From an uncultured Planctomycetaceae bacterium (GTDB lineage: Bacteria; Planctomycetota; Planctomycetia; Planctomycetales; Planctomycetaceae), in assembly GCA_943787265.1 (NCBI GenBank), contig CALSLT010000003.1:62001-126000 (forward strand): a stretch of 64,000 bases of DNA, written 5' to 3'. Positions 1 through 9,964 of this stretch are shown here, one piece after another. Below the pieces are notes generated by a model. It did not search any database and was not told the origin of the DNA. It was given only the letters and a program-made list of their open reading frames with translations. Position numbers and translations under genes: made by a program. Every line of letters begins with the position of its first letter. The first letter of the stretch is position 1.

Positions 1-1
1 G

Positions 2-574
2 CTGTGGCGTCGGTCCCCGCGCCGGCTGGATGCCGAAGCGATCCGGGACACGATGCTGATGATCGCGAGCCGCTTGGAATTTTCGCCACCGGTCGACGGT
101 TCCGTGGTTGCTGAACTGGGGGACGGCTGCATCGTTCGTCAGATTAATCCCGACGGGCTACTGACAGACACCGGTTGCCGCAGCGTTTATCTTCCTGCAG
201 TGCGTTTCTTTGAACCGGAACTGCTGCAGGTATTTGACGGTGCTTCGGCGAGTCTGGTTGTCGGCAGTCGATCCACAACAAACGTGCCCGCTCAGGCTTT
301 GTTTCTTCTGAACGACGATTTCGTGATTGACCAATCCAAAGCTGCCGCGGACCGAATTCTGCAGGAGCCGAATCTTGACCAGACCGCGCGAATCGAACTC
401 GCGTGGCAATGTACGTTTGGCCGGAAACCTACAGAATCAGAAACAGATCGAGCGAACGAGTACCTGAGGCAAAGTCTGGGGAAGTCGACGGACGATAAAG
501 TCTCATCGAAACTGATCTGGGCAGGGATGTTCCAGGCGTTGTTCGCAAGTGCCGAGTTCCGCCACAGTTATTAG
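2..574 (+). CDS. DUF1553 (PSD1-type) secreted protein, C-terminal part
   Basis: The frame is open from base 2, so this is the 3' end of a gene that begins outside the window. The visible start RRLDAEAIRDTMLM is the typical 'RRL-AE-IRD' signature of the DUF1553 domain of planctomycete DUF1549/DUF1553 proteins. Further DUF1553 marks are NVPAQALFLLND (about residue 82) and the C-terminal ARIELAWQCTFGRKPTESE stretch. In this family an N-terminal CxxCH domain precedes DUF1549; that part is not in view. The stop is two bases before the next ATG, and the usual DUF1501 partner follows, so the two are surely co-transcribed. The biochemical role of the family is unproven; export and electron transfer or polymer degradation are proposed in the literature. 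Confidence 0.9.
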   Translation: MWRRSPRRLDAEAIRDTMLMIASRLEFSPPVDGSVVAELGDGCIVRQINPDGLLTDTGCRSVYLPAVRFFEPELLQVFDGASASLVVGSRSTTNVPAQALFLLNDDFVIDQSKAAADRILQEPNLDQTARIELAWQCTFGRKPTESETDRANEYLRQSLGKSTDDKVSSKLIWAGMFQALFASAEFRHSY

Positions 575-576
575 CA

Positions 577-1995
577 ATGTTGTTTAACGGCAAGCCGATT
601 AGAACCATGCAAAACTCACCTGGAACCATGCAAGAATCACCGCTTTCCCGTCGTCATCTTCTGAAATCGTCAGCCTGCGGATTCGGCTATCTCGCCTTTG
701 CGGGACTCACGTCAGAATCTCGCGCCGATTACACCGATCCGCTGGCGCCGCAGACGCCCCATTTCGTACCGCGAGCGAAACGCGTAATCATGCTGTTCAT
801 GGATGGCGGTCCATCTCATATGGACCTGTTCGATTACAAACCTCAGTTAAACAAAGACCACGGCAAAAAGGGCAGGAAGAAGGCGACGCTCTACGGCACT
901 CCCTGGAGGTTTCAGCAACACGGCGAAAGTGGCCAGTGGGCTTCGGAACTGCTGCCTCAACTTGTTGAACAACACATTGATGACATGTGCATCGTGAAGA
1001 GCATGCACGCGGACAGTTCATCGCATCCGTTCGCCGTTCCGTTTTTTCATACGGGAAGCTTTCAGTTCACGCGACCGTCGGTTGGTTCGTGGATGCTGTA
1101 CGGGCTAGGGAGTGAGAACGCGAGTCTTCCCGGATTCGTGACGATCAACCCTTCAAAGGACCTCGGCGGACCGCAGAATTTCGGCAGCGCGTTTCTGCCT
1201 CAGTGTTACCAGGGCACACGCATCGGCTGGATGGGCCAGTCCGTGCGAAATGCCGAAATTGCGAACCTGAACAGCGACTTTCTTGCGGCCGGCCAGCGTC
1301 GCGAGCAAATGAACCTGCTTCAGTCTCTCAACCGCGAATTGCTGCAGCGACGCGAAGTCGATCCGCAGGTCGAAGGTGTCATTAATTCGCTGGAACTGGG
1401 ACGTCGCATGCAGGACGTCGCGCCGTCCGTTCTCGATCTTTCACGCGAATCGAAACAGACCTTGGACATGTACGGCGTCGAGGGTAAGGACACCGACAAC
1501 TTCGGGCGCATGTGCTTGATGGCCCGTCGCTTCTCAGAAGCCGGAGTGCGATTCGTTCAACTGACGCACACCAATTGGGACCAACATCGGCAGCTAACAC
1601 CCACGCTCGCAAAGAATAGCCGCGAAACAGATCAGCCGATCGCAGCTCTGTTGACTGACCTGAAGCAGCGAGGACTCTTTGAGGACACGTTGGTTATCTG
1701 GAGCGGCGAATTCGGACGCCAGCCGGAAATCGAAAGCGGAGACGGTCGCAGCCACAATGCCGATGGCTTCACTTTGTGGATGGCCGGTGGCGGCGTGAAA
1801 CGCGGATTCTCGTACGGAGCCACGGATGAATACGGCTACAAAGCCGTCGAAAATAAAGTGCACCTGCACGACCTGCATGCAACGGTTCTACACCTGCTTG
1901 GTCTGGATCACAAACGGTTGACGTATCGCTATTCCGGTCGAGACTTCAGACTGACCGACGTGCACGGCCGTGTCATCAGCGATCTAATTGCTTAG
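577..1995 (+). CDS. DUF1501 family protein (Tat-exported, sulfatase-like fold)
   Basis: Encodes up to 472 residues. A twin-arginine leader SRRHLLKSSACGFGYLAFAG lies near residue 25, indicating Tat export. Family landmarks are MLFMDGGPSHMDLFDYKP (about residue 71) and the C-terminal IWSGEFGRQPEIESGDGRSH with a following MAGGGVKRG; DUF1501 proteins share the alkaline phosphatase/sulfatase superfamily fold. The ATG at 577 is two bases after the upstream stop and has no clear Shine-Dalgarno; ATGs at 607 and 628 would also keep the Tat leader, so the start is uncertain. It is the partner of the preceding DUF1553 gene. Its substrate is unknown. Confidence 0.88.
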   Translation: MLFNGKPIRTMQNSPGTMQESPLSRRHLLKSSACGFGYLAFAGLTSESRADYTDPLAPQTPHFVPRAKRVIMLFMDGGPSHMDLFDYKPQLNKDHGKKGRKKATLYGTPWRFQQHGESGQWASELLPQLVEQHIDDMCIVKSMHADSSSHPFAVPFFHTGSFQFTRPSVGSWMLYGLGSENASLPGFVTINPSKDLGGPQNFGSAFLPQCYQGTRIGWMGQSVRNAEIANLNSDFLAAGQRREQMNLLQSLNRELLQRREVDPQVEGVINSLELGRRMQDVAPSVLDLSRESKQTLDMYGVEGKDTDNFGRMCLMARRFSEAGVRFVQLTHTNWDQHRQLTPTLAKNSRETDQPIAALLTDLKQRGLFEDTLVIWSGEFGRQPEIESGDGRSHNADGFTLWMAGGGVKRGFSYGATDEYGYKAVENKVHLHDLHATVLHLLGLDHKRLTYRYSGRDFRLTDVHGRVISDLIA

Positions 1996-2072
1996 CTTCA
2001 TAGAGAACGTGCCCGAACAACGGGAGCAGGTCATTTGTCGGTGCCCACCACCATCGCAGTTGGACAGCAAGC

Positions 2073-3998
2073 ATGCAGTCATCACGCGTTTTGCAGATTG
2101 TTCTTACGACGGCCGCGGGTCTGGCTCTGGCCTTGTCTTTAGTTTCGCCCTGTTGGGCAGAGACCGACGGTGGTGGCGAGGACGAGGCGGCGCTCCGAGC
2201 CGATGCCGAGAAGACATTCAAAGAGAAGGTCGGACCGTTCGTAAACAAGTACTGCGTCCGTTGCCACAACACCCGCCCTGAGGGAGGCATCAATCTCCAG
2301 TCGGCGCTCAGGAGCCCCGGTGCCACGTCCTCGTTCCTGCATTGGAAGAAGGCGGTCGCCAACGTGAAGGTGCACGACATGCCGCCCGAACATACGGACA
2401 AGATCCCGACCGACGATGAACGCCACCAGTTCATCGAGTGGATCGGCAAGCTCAAGTACATGGCACCGCGCGACCCGGGCTCCTTTGTGATCCGTCGCCT
2501 GAGCAAGGTCGAATACGGCAACACGCTGCACGACCTGTACGGCGTGGATCCGTCGATCACCGACGGTCTGCCCGAAGAAGTCATCGGCGAGGGGTATCTC
2601 AACTCGATCTCGCCGCTGCAGTCGGAGCTGTTCCTCGACATCGCCAACAAGGTGATCGATCAGGTCGTGTCACCAGAGGGCAAGGCACCCACCGAAGTAC
2701 AGAAACGCCTGTTTGGCGAGACTCCATCCGACAATGCCGATTTCCGCAAGGCAGCCCGACAGGTATCGCGCTCGCTGGCGCGCGATGCTTACCGCCGGCC
2801 TCCCACCGACGCGGAGCTGGATGTTCTGGTGGGTATCTTCGACCTCGGCCGCGAGAACCGGTTGAGTTACACGGCTTCGCTGGGCCTGATGTGGAAGGCG
2901 ATCCTCGTTTCTCCGCAGTCCCTCTTCATCACGCCAGCGGCAGAAGTCGACTCAAAGGATTCCGTCGTTCCGCTGGACGACTATCAATTGGCCTCGCGTC
3001 TTTCCTATCTGCTGTGGTCGGCGCCGCCTGATGCCGAGTTGTCCGCTCTGGCCGACAAGGGCGAACTCCAGAAGCCCGAAGTGCTGCGGGCGCAGGCGGC
3101 GCGGCTGCTAATGCACGACCGCTCGCGGGCCCTGTTCGACGGCTTCGGAGCCCAGTGGCTGGGTGTGGGCGGGCTGGAGAGCCAGACGTTTGATCCGGAC
3201 GTGTTCCCTCAGATGACCCCCGCATTGCGCACGGCGATGATGGAAGAAGCACGATTGTTTTTCCAAAGCATCGTTCGCGAGAACCAGAACGTGTTCCGGT
3301 TCGTGGACAGCGACTACACCTTCCTGAATGAGCCGCTCGCCAGGCTGTACGGCCTTGAGCAATCCGTTCAAGGTCCCACGATGCGACGCGTCAAGCTGGA
3401 GAATCCCAACCGGGGTGGCATCCTCGGCATGCCGGCCACGCTGGCGACCACGTCGTTCCCGAACCGCACCAGCCCGGTTCGGCGAGGTGTTTGGGTGCTT
3501 GAGCAGATCCTTGGAGAACGCATTCCACCGCCCCCGCCTGACATCCCGGAACTCGAAGAGCAGGATCAGAAGAGCGCCGAGGGATTGACGCTGCGTCAAC
3601 GGACGGAGCTACACCAGTCGGACCCCACGTGCGCCAACTGTCACAAAGTGTTCGACCCGATCGGATTCGGTTTGGAAAATTTCGACGCCATCGGCCGATG
3701 GCGTGAAAAGGATGACGTTGGCGTCGCGATTGACTCAGCAGGGAAACTTCCAAACGGAGAAGCGTTCGCCACTCCGGCAGAATTGAAGAGCATCCTGGCG
3801 GAGCGAAAGGCGGATATGGCTCGAAACTTGACCGAAAGGCTGATGGCGTACGCGATTGGGCGACAGTTGGAAGGCTACGATGAAATCGTGATCGACCAGC
3901 TGATGGTGAAGATTGCCAACGATAGCTTCCGAATGCGGACGATGATCACCGAGGTCATCACCAGTTACTTGTTTACGCACCGCAAAGTCAGAGGATAG
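2073..3998 (+). CDS. DUF1587/DUF1595/DUF1592/DUF1588/DUF1585 secreted cytochrome-like protein
   Basis: 641 residues with a Sec signal peptide (hydrophobic [17 protein letters not shown], cleavage about residue 30). A first haem motif CVRCH is at about residue 55 in [18 protein letters not shown], followed by a MPP motif typical of planctomycete cytochromes. DUF1587-like [17 protein letters not shown] (about residue 144), the DUF1592 region, DUF1588 with [11 protein letters not shown] and a second CxxCH in [19 protein letters not shown] (about residue 522), and a DUF1585 C terminus with [15 protein letters not shown] follow in the usual order. The gene is complete. It is followed six bases later by a DUF1552 gene, the standard partner, so the two form a transcription unit. 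Confidence 0.9.
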   Translation: MQSSRVLQIVLTTAAGLALALSLVSPCWAETDGGGEDEAALRADAEKTFKEKVGPFVNKYCVRCHNTRPEGGINLQSALRSPGATSSFLHWKKAVANVKVHDMPPEHTDKIPTDDERHQFIEWIGKLKYMAPRDPGSFVIRRLSKVEYGNTLHDLYGVDPSITDGLPEEVIGEGYLNSISPLQSELFLDIANKVIDQVVSPEGKAPTEVQKRLFGETPSDNADFRKAARQVSRSLARDAYRRPPTDAELDVLVGIFDLGRENRLSYTASLGLMWKAILVSPQSLFITPAAEVDSKDSVVPLDDYQLASRLSYLLWSAPPDAELSALADKGELQKPEVLRAQAARLLMHDRSRALFDGFGAQWLGVGGLESQTFDPDVFPQMTPALRTAMMEEARLFFQSIVRENQNVFRFVDSDYTFLNEPLARLYGLEQSVQGPTMRRVKLENPNRGGILGMPATLATTSFPNRTSPVRRGVWVLEQILGERIPPPPPDIPELEEQDQKSAEGLTLRQRTELHQSDPTCANCHKVFDPIGFGLENFDAIGRWREKDDVGVAIDSAGKLPNGEAFATPAELKSILAERKADMARNLTERLMAYAIGRQLEGYDEIVIDQLMVKIANDSFRMRTMITEVITSYLFTHRKVRG

Positions 3999-4003
3999 AT
4001 GCC

Positions 4004-5374
4004 ATGAACAACCAGCCTCTTGTCGATCGTCGCACCATGCTGAAAGGTGCGGGCGTTTCCCTCGCGCTGCCGTTCATGGATTCGCTGACCTGGGCGGCCG
4101 GCGGTAATTCCACAAAGCCGCCAGTGCGCCTCGGATTCATGTACATGCCGCACGGCGTCATCATGGACGAGTTCTGGCCCAAGACTCCGGAGTCGTATCT
4201 CGAGTCGCCACCGTCAGCGATCGAGTCGTTACGTCCGATTCTGGACCAGTGCCTGATGATGAAGGGAATTTCCGGCGTGCCAACTACGCCGTTCAGCGGC
4301 GCGCCGCATGCGCTGGAGTTGTCGACCTGGCTCACCGCGACTCTTCCCGACGCAGACACACGCAGCCGCATCAACATCGCGATCTCGGCCGACCAGATCA
4401 TGGCCAACTACGTGGGTGCTCACACACTGCTGCCCTCGCTCGAACTGGCGACGATGCCCCAGACATGGAAGGAGAATCAGGCGGGTCTGCACGAGGCGTA
4501 CTACTCGCACTGCAGCTACCGCTCTCCGACGCAGCCCGTCCCTGCTGAGATCGATCCGCGGAATGTTTTGAACAGGCTCTTCGGCAAGAAAGACAAGGCC
4601 GGGCGGGTGACGAAGGCCAACCCTCTCGACAGGCAGATGCTCGACCGTGTGCTCGGCGGCGCGAGGGACCTGCGGCGGATGCTGGCCAGGACCGACCAGC
4701 AAAAGCTCGACGAGTACCTCGACAGCGTGCGAACTGTCGAAAGGCGTATCGCCGCGATCGAGTCTCGTCAGAAAGAGGCGGCATTGGAGAAGGCCGGAGT
4801 GCGTTCAACCAGGCGTGACTCCAACGATTCGCCGCCGATCGAGGTGAAGATCCCCGAGGGCGACAAACGCAGTGAGTACATGCAGGTGATGTGCGACTTG
4901 ACCGTCCTAGCCTTCCAGACGGACACAACGCGCGTCAGCACTTACATCGGGTCCACGCCCAATGGCGAGTCCTACCCCGAGCTGGGATTCTCGGACAGGC
5001 ATCACTCGCAGACGCACCACCAGAACCGAAAGGAGATGGTCCGAAAGGTGGCGGCGATCACGAAGTTTAACATCGACCAGTTTGCGTACATGGTGAACAA
5101 GATGGCGAGCCTGCGCGAGGGCGATGGCACGCTGCTCGACAACTGCATCATGATGTGGGGCTCGGGTCTGGAAGACGGCAACAAGCACAGCCGAGAGAAC
5201 CTGCCCTTCATCATCGCGGGCAAGGGCGGCGGATCGATCAGCACCGGACGCTTCCTGCCCGACACCAAAGGCAACCAGGGCGACCTGCTCACAACGCTGC
5301 TCTCATGCGCCGGAGTGCCCTTGGACCGCCCAATCGGTATCGCGACCAAGCAGATTACCGAAATCAAGGCGTGA
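4004..5374 (+). CDS. DUF1552 family protein (Tat-type leader)
   Basis: 456 residues. The N terminus [20 protein letters not shown] is the hallmark of DUF1552 proteins and resembles a Tat signal with a single clear twin arginine. Other family marks are [17 protein letters not shown] (about residue 44), [16 protein letters not shown] and the C-terminal [11 protein letters not shown]. An AGAGGA Shine-Dalgarno sits eight bases before the ATG. DUF1552 proteins are distant relatives of DUF1501 and are nearly always next to a DUF1592-type cytochrome, as here. Function is unknown; extracytoplasmic action in complex with the preceding protein is an inference from gene pairing. Confidence 0.9.
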   Translation: MNNQPLVDRRTMLKGAGVSLALPFMDSLTWAAGGNSTKPPVRLGFMYMPHGVIMDEFWPKTPESYLESPPSAIESLRPILDQCLMMKGISGVPTTPFSGAPHALELSTWLTATLPDADTRSRINIAISADQIMANYVGAHTLLPSLELATMPQTWKENQAGLHEAYYSHCSYRSPTQPVPAEIDPRNVLNRLFGKKDKAGRVTKANPLDRQMLDRVLGGARDLRRMLARTDQQKLDEYLDSVRTVERRIAAIESRQKEAALEKAGVRSTRRDSNDSPPIEVKIPEGDKRSEYMQVMCDLTVLAFQTDTTRVSTYIGSTPNGESYPELGFSDRHHSQTHHQNRKEMVRKVAAITKFNIDQFAYMVNKMASLREGDGTLLDNCIMMWGSGLEDGNKHSRENLPFIIAGKGGGSISTGRFLPDTKGNQGDLLTTLLSCAGVPLDRPIGIATKQITEIKA

Positions 5375-5540
5375 CCGGATTCCCAAAAGCCACAAAGCCT
5401 ACGCTGCCATGATTACTTCGCGGTTGTCGAGATCCATCGGATTGAAGTCGTCAAAGTCTGCCGACTGAAATTGACGACTGCTCGAAGTCTCCATACTGCC
5501 CGCTGTGATCACGACAGACCATACGAATCCGTCGGGGACC

Positions 5541-6864
5541 TTATGGCCTGAGTGTGGGGCCCCCGATGCGACGCCCAAAGTTCCGGGCGACGTCGGCATA
5601 GGTGATCTCGTACGAGAGTTTCAACGCCTCATCGGGAGCATGACCGTCCTTGATCGCAATTATGAAATCCCGAAATCTGCTGGTGTCGCGTTCGAGCAAC
5701 ATGTCGACGACGACAACAGCGACACCATAATAATCGCCTTTAATCTGCTGAGTCTCGAACATCCCGTTCAACGATTGTTGAGTTTGGACCATTGCCAGCG
5801 CGCGTTTGCCTCTGGCATCGATCTGGTGCGAACTCTTTAAGATGTGGACCGCAATTCAGTCGGCCAGTCCTTCGTTCAACTAGGAAGGCATTCGCACATC
5901 GGAGCGATACCGTGCGATAAAGCCGTGCGACGTTTCGTCAATCAGCTTGTGTGTGAAACTGAACGTCGACGAATCTCTCCAGATCGCGATGATTACCTGA
6001 CCGCTCTTCCGCGCGTGGGACCCACCACCAGACGTCTGCAAATCGGCCACGGTGCGTGGATTGTTCATGACTTCCTTCTGGAATCGGATCTAGTCCGACT
6101 GTTGTTGGAAAGCCACGACGACACATTTGCCGCACCAGATGTTTCGACTGCGGGCGACGCCGTAGGCCCTGCACATCATTTCGTACATCGAATCAAAGTG
6201 TTCGAGGCACTGAGATGTCAGATCCGGCGCGAGATCCGTTAACAACAGAAAATGCTCATTCTCATACACCTTAAGCGGCGTGTCTGTGAATCGAGCCTGA
6301 ACAGATTCCGCAAATTCGCGATGTTTCCGTATACATTAGGCGTGCTCCGGCAATCCGCGCGACAAGTCCAGTCTGCTCCTCAGTAGCGGATTCCGGCGTC
6401 AGGGAAACGACACGAACATTCGCGTATCCCTGTCCGTTCCGTAGGTGGAGCTCCACGTTGCGACCCACCAACTGGGACAAAGTGATTTCGGAAACACGCT
6501 TCGGGACGACCAGTTGGCTCGCGTCGGCCGACTCAGCCACGATTGTCGGTTTGACGAACTCACCCAGTTTCCACGCGGTGACCGTGCCGACGACTTCGAT
6601 CTTCTGGTTTGAGAACGTTTCCGCCAGTGATTCACTGGCTCGCATCTCCAGAAAGTGTTGCTGCACGGGTGACGAGAGTCGCGCGATGAAGCATGATGGC
6701 TCTTTCCAATCCGTCTCTGACTTCAGTTGGACGTAGCCTCCGGTCATACCCATGCTCTTGACGACAAACGTGACGCGAAGTTCCTTCCCAAGGTATTCGA
6801 GTCCTTCGCTCGGGCTGATGTCGCTGTGGGCCAGACACTCAGCCGACATCAGCCAAATCATCAT
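5541..6864 (-). pseudogene. Decayed secreted peptidase gene (DUF1570/peptidase MA-like), three stops and a frameshift
   Basis: Read on the - strand, the remains form one gene of about 440 codons. The first 180 residues (from the ATG at 6864) look like a signal sequence plus an OB-fold-like domain (GLEYLGKELRVTFVVKSMG). Near 6316 the frame slips by one base; the shifted frame continues as FAESVQARFTDTPLKVYENE. In-frame stops then occur at 6090-6092 (TAG), 5880-5882 (TAG) and 5856-5858 (TGA). Around the last two the text reads DVRMPS*LNEGLAD*IA, where the peptidase family has SWLNEG and ADWI, so both stops replace tryptophan. The zinc motif should be HExxH; here it is LIDETSHGF, with the first histidine changed to aspartate. 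The C terminus runs to ARNFGRRIGG. Two intact relatives lie at 34426 and 46426. I am confident it is dead; the family name is from motifs only. Confidence 0.75.
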
Positions 6865-7300
6865 GAATGCAATGTAGAATCGTGCAGTTTCATTTTCGTG
6901 CTTACTGTGTTGTCACGGGGTTTCAGCGTCTTAGCAGCGGCTACCGCCGAGAAATTGCTTGCGTAGGATTCAGGCCAAGTCGATTTATGCGGTAGCCTCC
7001 GCCAGTGGTTATGCCAGAAGCACAAGGTTCGGGGAACAGGGATATCAGGATTCTCAGTCGAATACCTGTACGTTGAGCTTGGTCTTGTCCGGTTATGTTA
7101 ATTGAAACGTAACTTCTCGTGAGCGTCAGCGTGACTCTTTGTCCGAAATCCGGATGCGGAAAATGCGCACGTCCGGTTTGATGAGCGGGATGTGGAAACG
7201 GAGCAGGTGGATGGATCTAACGGCACCGGCAATCGAAAGTGCCGGCAACAGACAAAGCCAACACCTTCTGACGTGCTTCCCTGAAACTGGTCCATTGAAT
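6865..7300. other. Gene-free stretch with a group II intron domain V-like hairpin
   Basis: No convincing gene. The interesting part is 7147-7179: lower helix CCGGA (7150-7154) with TCCGG (7172-7176), upper helix TGCG (7155-7158) with CGCA (7166-7169), a GAAAATG loop and a two-base CG bulge on the 3' side. This is the architecture of group II intron domain V. The following text GATGAGCGGGATGTGGAAAC (from 7180) resembles sequence I remember downstream of intron reverse transcriptase genes. The catalytic AGC triad at the base of the helix is absent and no reverse transcriptase is present, so if it is intron-derived it is a dead 3' relic. Confidence 0.45.
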
Positions 7301-8390
7301 GTGAGAAAATCGAGATAGATATCAGTCCTTCAGAACGAGGAGATTTTGAAGATGAAGAAGTCTCGATTTACGAACGAGCAGATAGCTTTTGGATTACGGC
7401 AGGTGGAATCTGGTACTCCGATTGAAGAGGTGTGTCGGAAGCTGGGAATCAGCCAGCAGACGATCTATCGGTGGAAGAAGAAGTTTGCGGGGATGGGTGT
7501 TGAGGAGCTTCGTCGTCTGAAGTCTCTGGTAGCCAGACTTGAGTCTGGACAAGCAGATTCTTCAGGACGTCTTGTCAAAAAAAGCTCTGAAGCCTGCCCG
7601 CTTTCGTCAGGTGGTTGATCGCATGTACAAGCGCTATCGGATCAGTGAGCGTTACGCTTGCCGTCTGGTTCGACTTTCTCGTTCAGCTTACCGGTACGAG
7701 TCGACGAAGAGGCAGCCTTACGAATACGTCTGAAAGAACTGGCGGCCGTTCGTGTTCGATATGGCTATCGCCGGCTGCACATTCTGCTTCGTCGAGAAGG
7801 GTGGCAGGTGAATTCGAAGCGTGTTTACCGCTTGTATTGCGAAGGAAAACTGAGTCTTTGTAAGAAGACACCTCGCCGTCGAGTCAGTTGTCGGAAGCGT
7901 GTTGATCCCCCCGCAGCGACTCGCATTAACGACTGCTGGGCGATGGATTTTATGGCCGATGAACTGTTCGACGGACGTCGATTCCGGTCTGTTAACGATA
8001 GTCGATCACTTTAGCCGTGAGAGTCTGGCGATCGTCGTCGACCAGCGTCTGGGAGGCCATGAGGTTGCCGAGGCTTTCGAATGAATCGTCGGCTTCCGAA
8101 AACGATCCGAGTCGACAACGGCACGGAGTTCACGTCGAAGGCTCTGGACCAGTCGTCCCGGCAAACCTACAGATAACGCGTTCATCGAGTCTTTCAACGG
8201 ACGGGTTCGCGCCGAGTGTCTGAACGAAAACTGGTTCCTGTCTCTGGACGATGCTAGAACCAAGGTTGAAGCTTGGCGACAGGACTACAACAATCACCGA
8301 CCATATAGCTCTCTGGGCAACCTGGCTCACAGAGAATTCGCTAAGTCCCGCCAGGAAATTCTGGACAGAAATCGACACCAATTTTCTCAC
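7301..8390 (+). mobile_element. Degenerate IS3-family element (IS407/IS51-like)
   Basis: The ends are proposed from the inverted repeat GTGAGAAAAT at 7301-7310 and ATTTTCTCAC at 8381-8390, which bracket an orfA/orfB transposase pair of the expected total length of about 1.1 kb. Bases outside the ten-base arms do not match well, and no target duplication is visible, in keeping with age. The transposase reading frame is broken several times (see the pseudogene entry). It sits immediately after the intron-like relic and before the 3' end of a DUF1501 gene, inside a region made of dead genes. Confidence 0.7.
7352..8380 (+). pseudogene. IS3-family transposase orfA/orfB, frameshifted
   Basis: orfA starts at the ATG at 7352 behind a GAGGAG motif and reads KKSRFTNEQIAFGLRQVE, a helix-turn-helix of IS3 orfA, with ISQQTIYRWKKKF. 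Near 7535 the frame slips and continues as SLDKQILQDVLSKKALKPA, the usual orfA/orfB junction. A second slip near 7730 leads to VRYGYRRLHILLRREGW and CWAMDFMADELFDGRRFR, which holds the first catalytic Asp. A third near 7990 leads to LLTIVDHFSRESLAIV, then further breaks lead to IRVDNGTEFTSKAL (second Asp) and to an AFIESFNGRVRAECLN stretch (catalytic Glu) followed by DYNNHRPYSSLGN. At least four frame changes make it non-functional. Confidence 0.8.
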
Positions 8391-8491
8391 CAACGGTGGT
8401 CAAGAATATGGATGCACGTCACGCATCGGTGCTCACAACTGGCTACTCGACAACAGGCTGATTGTTCGCAATTCACCAGGTGACAGAACAG

Positions 8492-9964
8492 TTACGCAAT
8501 GACCTCGTCAATCGGGTGTCCGTAGTCGATTTCCAGCCGCTTCCGGCCTGGGACTTCCAGTCGGTGCGGGTCGAGGCCGAGTTGCTTCATCACTGTTGCA
8601 TGAATGTCGGTGACGTAGTGGCGATCCTCGACGGCGTGGAAGCCGAGTTCATCAGTGGCTCCGTGAACCGTTCCGCCTTTGATTCCGCCACCAGCCATGA
8701 AGACGGAAAATCCAAAGTTGTGGTGGCCTCGGCCGTTTGAACCCTGGCCGCCAGGAGTTCGTCCGAACTCCGAGCCCCACACGACGAGCGTTTCGTCGAG
8801 GAGGCCTCGTTGTTTGAGATCCTTCAGCAATCCTGCGATGGGCTGATCGATCTGCTGGCAGTTCTTCGCGTGATTCGTTTGCAGATTGCTGTGAGCGTCC
8901 CAGGCACCGGCTCCACCACCGCCGTGATAAATCTGCACGAAACGCACTCCACGTTCGACGAGGCGTCGCGAGGTGAGGCAGAGTCTGCCAAACGACTGAG
9001 TTGGCCCACCGGCGGTCCCGTAGAGCTTGTGAGTCGCTGCGGTCTCGCCGGCCGAATTCACAACATCGGGTACGGCTGTCTGCATGCGAAACGCGAGTTC
9101 GTAGGATTTGATTCGGGCTGCCAGTGCTGCATCGTCGGGATAGTCATCGGCCGTGAGCCGGTTGAGGCGACCGAGCAATCGCTGTGCTTTCAGTCTTTCG
9201 AGCGAGCCTGCTCCTTCGGCCGGTATCGCAAACGGCAGCGGATTCTTCGGATCGACCGACAGGGTGACTCCGTCGTGTTCTGGGCCGAGGTAATCAGCTC
9301 CCTCCGTCGCTTTGCCGCCGCAGCAGTCTCCGATCTTATTGCCCATGACAATGAACTGAGGCAAGCTGTCGTTGAGTGAGCCAAGTCCATAATGCACCCA
9401 CGCCCCGATCGTGGGGAAGAATCCGTCGAAACGATTCCGTCCGGTGTGAAACTGCAACTGCGCGTCGTGATTGCTGGCTGTCGTCCACATCGACCGCACG
9501 ATGGCCATGTCATCAACACAGTCAGAAAGATGCGGTAGCCAGTCGCTGACCTCGATGCCGCTTTCGCCGTGTTTCCGATAACCGATCTGCAGCGGATACA
9601 GCTTGTCGTAGATTTTCCCGTTGGCGTCACCCTTCACCAGCTCGATGCGGTTCTTGATGTAGGGCGATTCGAGCACGCTTGCGAACGGCGTATCGGGAAT
9701 CGTTTTTCCGCCATGCTTCGTCAGTTCCGGTTTAGGATCGAACGTCTCGACCTGGCTGACGCCTCCGGCCATAAACAGCCAGATCACGCTTTTTGCTTTC
9801 GGAGCAAAATGCGTGAGGCCATCTGGTGGCACCCAGCCGGACTTGGCACCAAAGCCGTCCTGTTGGAGCATCGAGCCGAGCGCCAATGACGCGAATCCCG
9901 TTCCGAGATCGGAGAGAAATTGTCGGCGAGGTCTTGCGAAACTATTCATGAGATTTCCCGTCAT
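8492..9964 (-). CDS. DUF1501 family protein (Tat-exported)
   Basis: 490 residues when started at the ATG at 9964, which overlaps the stop of the upstream DUF1553 gene in an ATGA arrangement; an internal ATG at 9949 is an alternative. The leader [20 protein letters not shown] is a Tat signal. Landmarks are [20 protein letters not shown] (about residue 50), [17 protein letters not shown], and the C-terminal [20 protein letters not shown] with [10 protein letters not shown]. The final residues [19 protein letters not shown] are typical of the longer DUF1501 branch that travels with DUF1549/DUF1553 proteins. The tight overlap implies translational coupling. Substrate unknown. Confidence 0.9.
   Translation of the reverse strand: MTGNLMNSFARPRRQFLSDLGTGFASLALGSMLQQDGFGAKSGWVPPDGLTHFAPKAKSVIWLFMAGGVSQVETFDPKPELTKHGGKTIPDTPFASVLESPYIKNRIELVKGDANGKIYDKLYPLQIGYRKHGESGIEVSDWLPHLSDCVDDMAIVRSMWTTASNHDAQLQFHTGRNRFDGFFPTIGAWVHYGLGSLNDSLPQFIVMGNKIGDCCGGKATEGADYLGPEHDGVTLSVDPKNPLPFAIPAEGAGSLERLKAQRLLGRLNRLTADDYPDDAALAARIKSYELAFRMQTAVPDVVNSAGETAATHKLYGTAGGPTQSFGRLCLTSRRLVERGVRFVQIYHGGGGAGAWDAHSNLQTNHAKNCQQIDQPIAGLLKDLKQRGLLDETLVVWGSEFGRTPGGQGSNGRGHHNFGFSVFMAGGGIKGGTVHGATDELGFHAVEDRHYVTDIHATVMKQLGLDPHRLEVPGRKRLEIDYGHPIDEVIA

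Noticed and set aside
5399..5599. Open frame on the - strand ending NPMDLDNREVIMAA
   Set aside because: Out of frame with the peptidase pseudogene and without a start signal or recognised motif; possibly a further remnant but unsupported.
5541..6092. Reassigned stop codons (TGA or TAG as Trp)
   Set aside because: Both stops occur at Trp sites in the same dead gene, neighbouring intact genes use TGG, and the active-site His is lost too; decay explains all.
7098..7295. 65-codon frame on the - strand over the intron-like hairpin
   Set aside because: Antisense to the structured relic; composition looks non-coding.
8391..8491. Sequence between the dead IS3 element and the DUF1501 stop
   Set aside because: Looked for a target duplication or second terminal repeat; none found.
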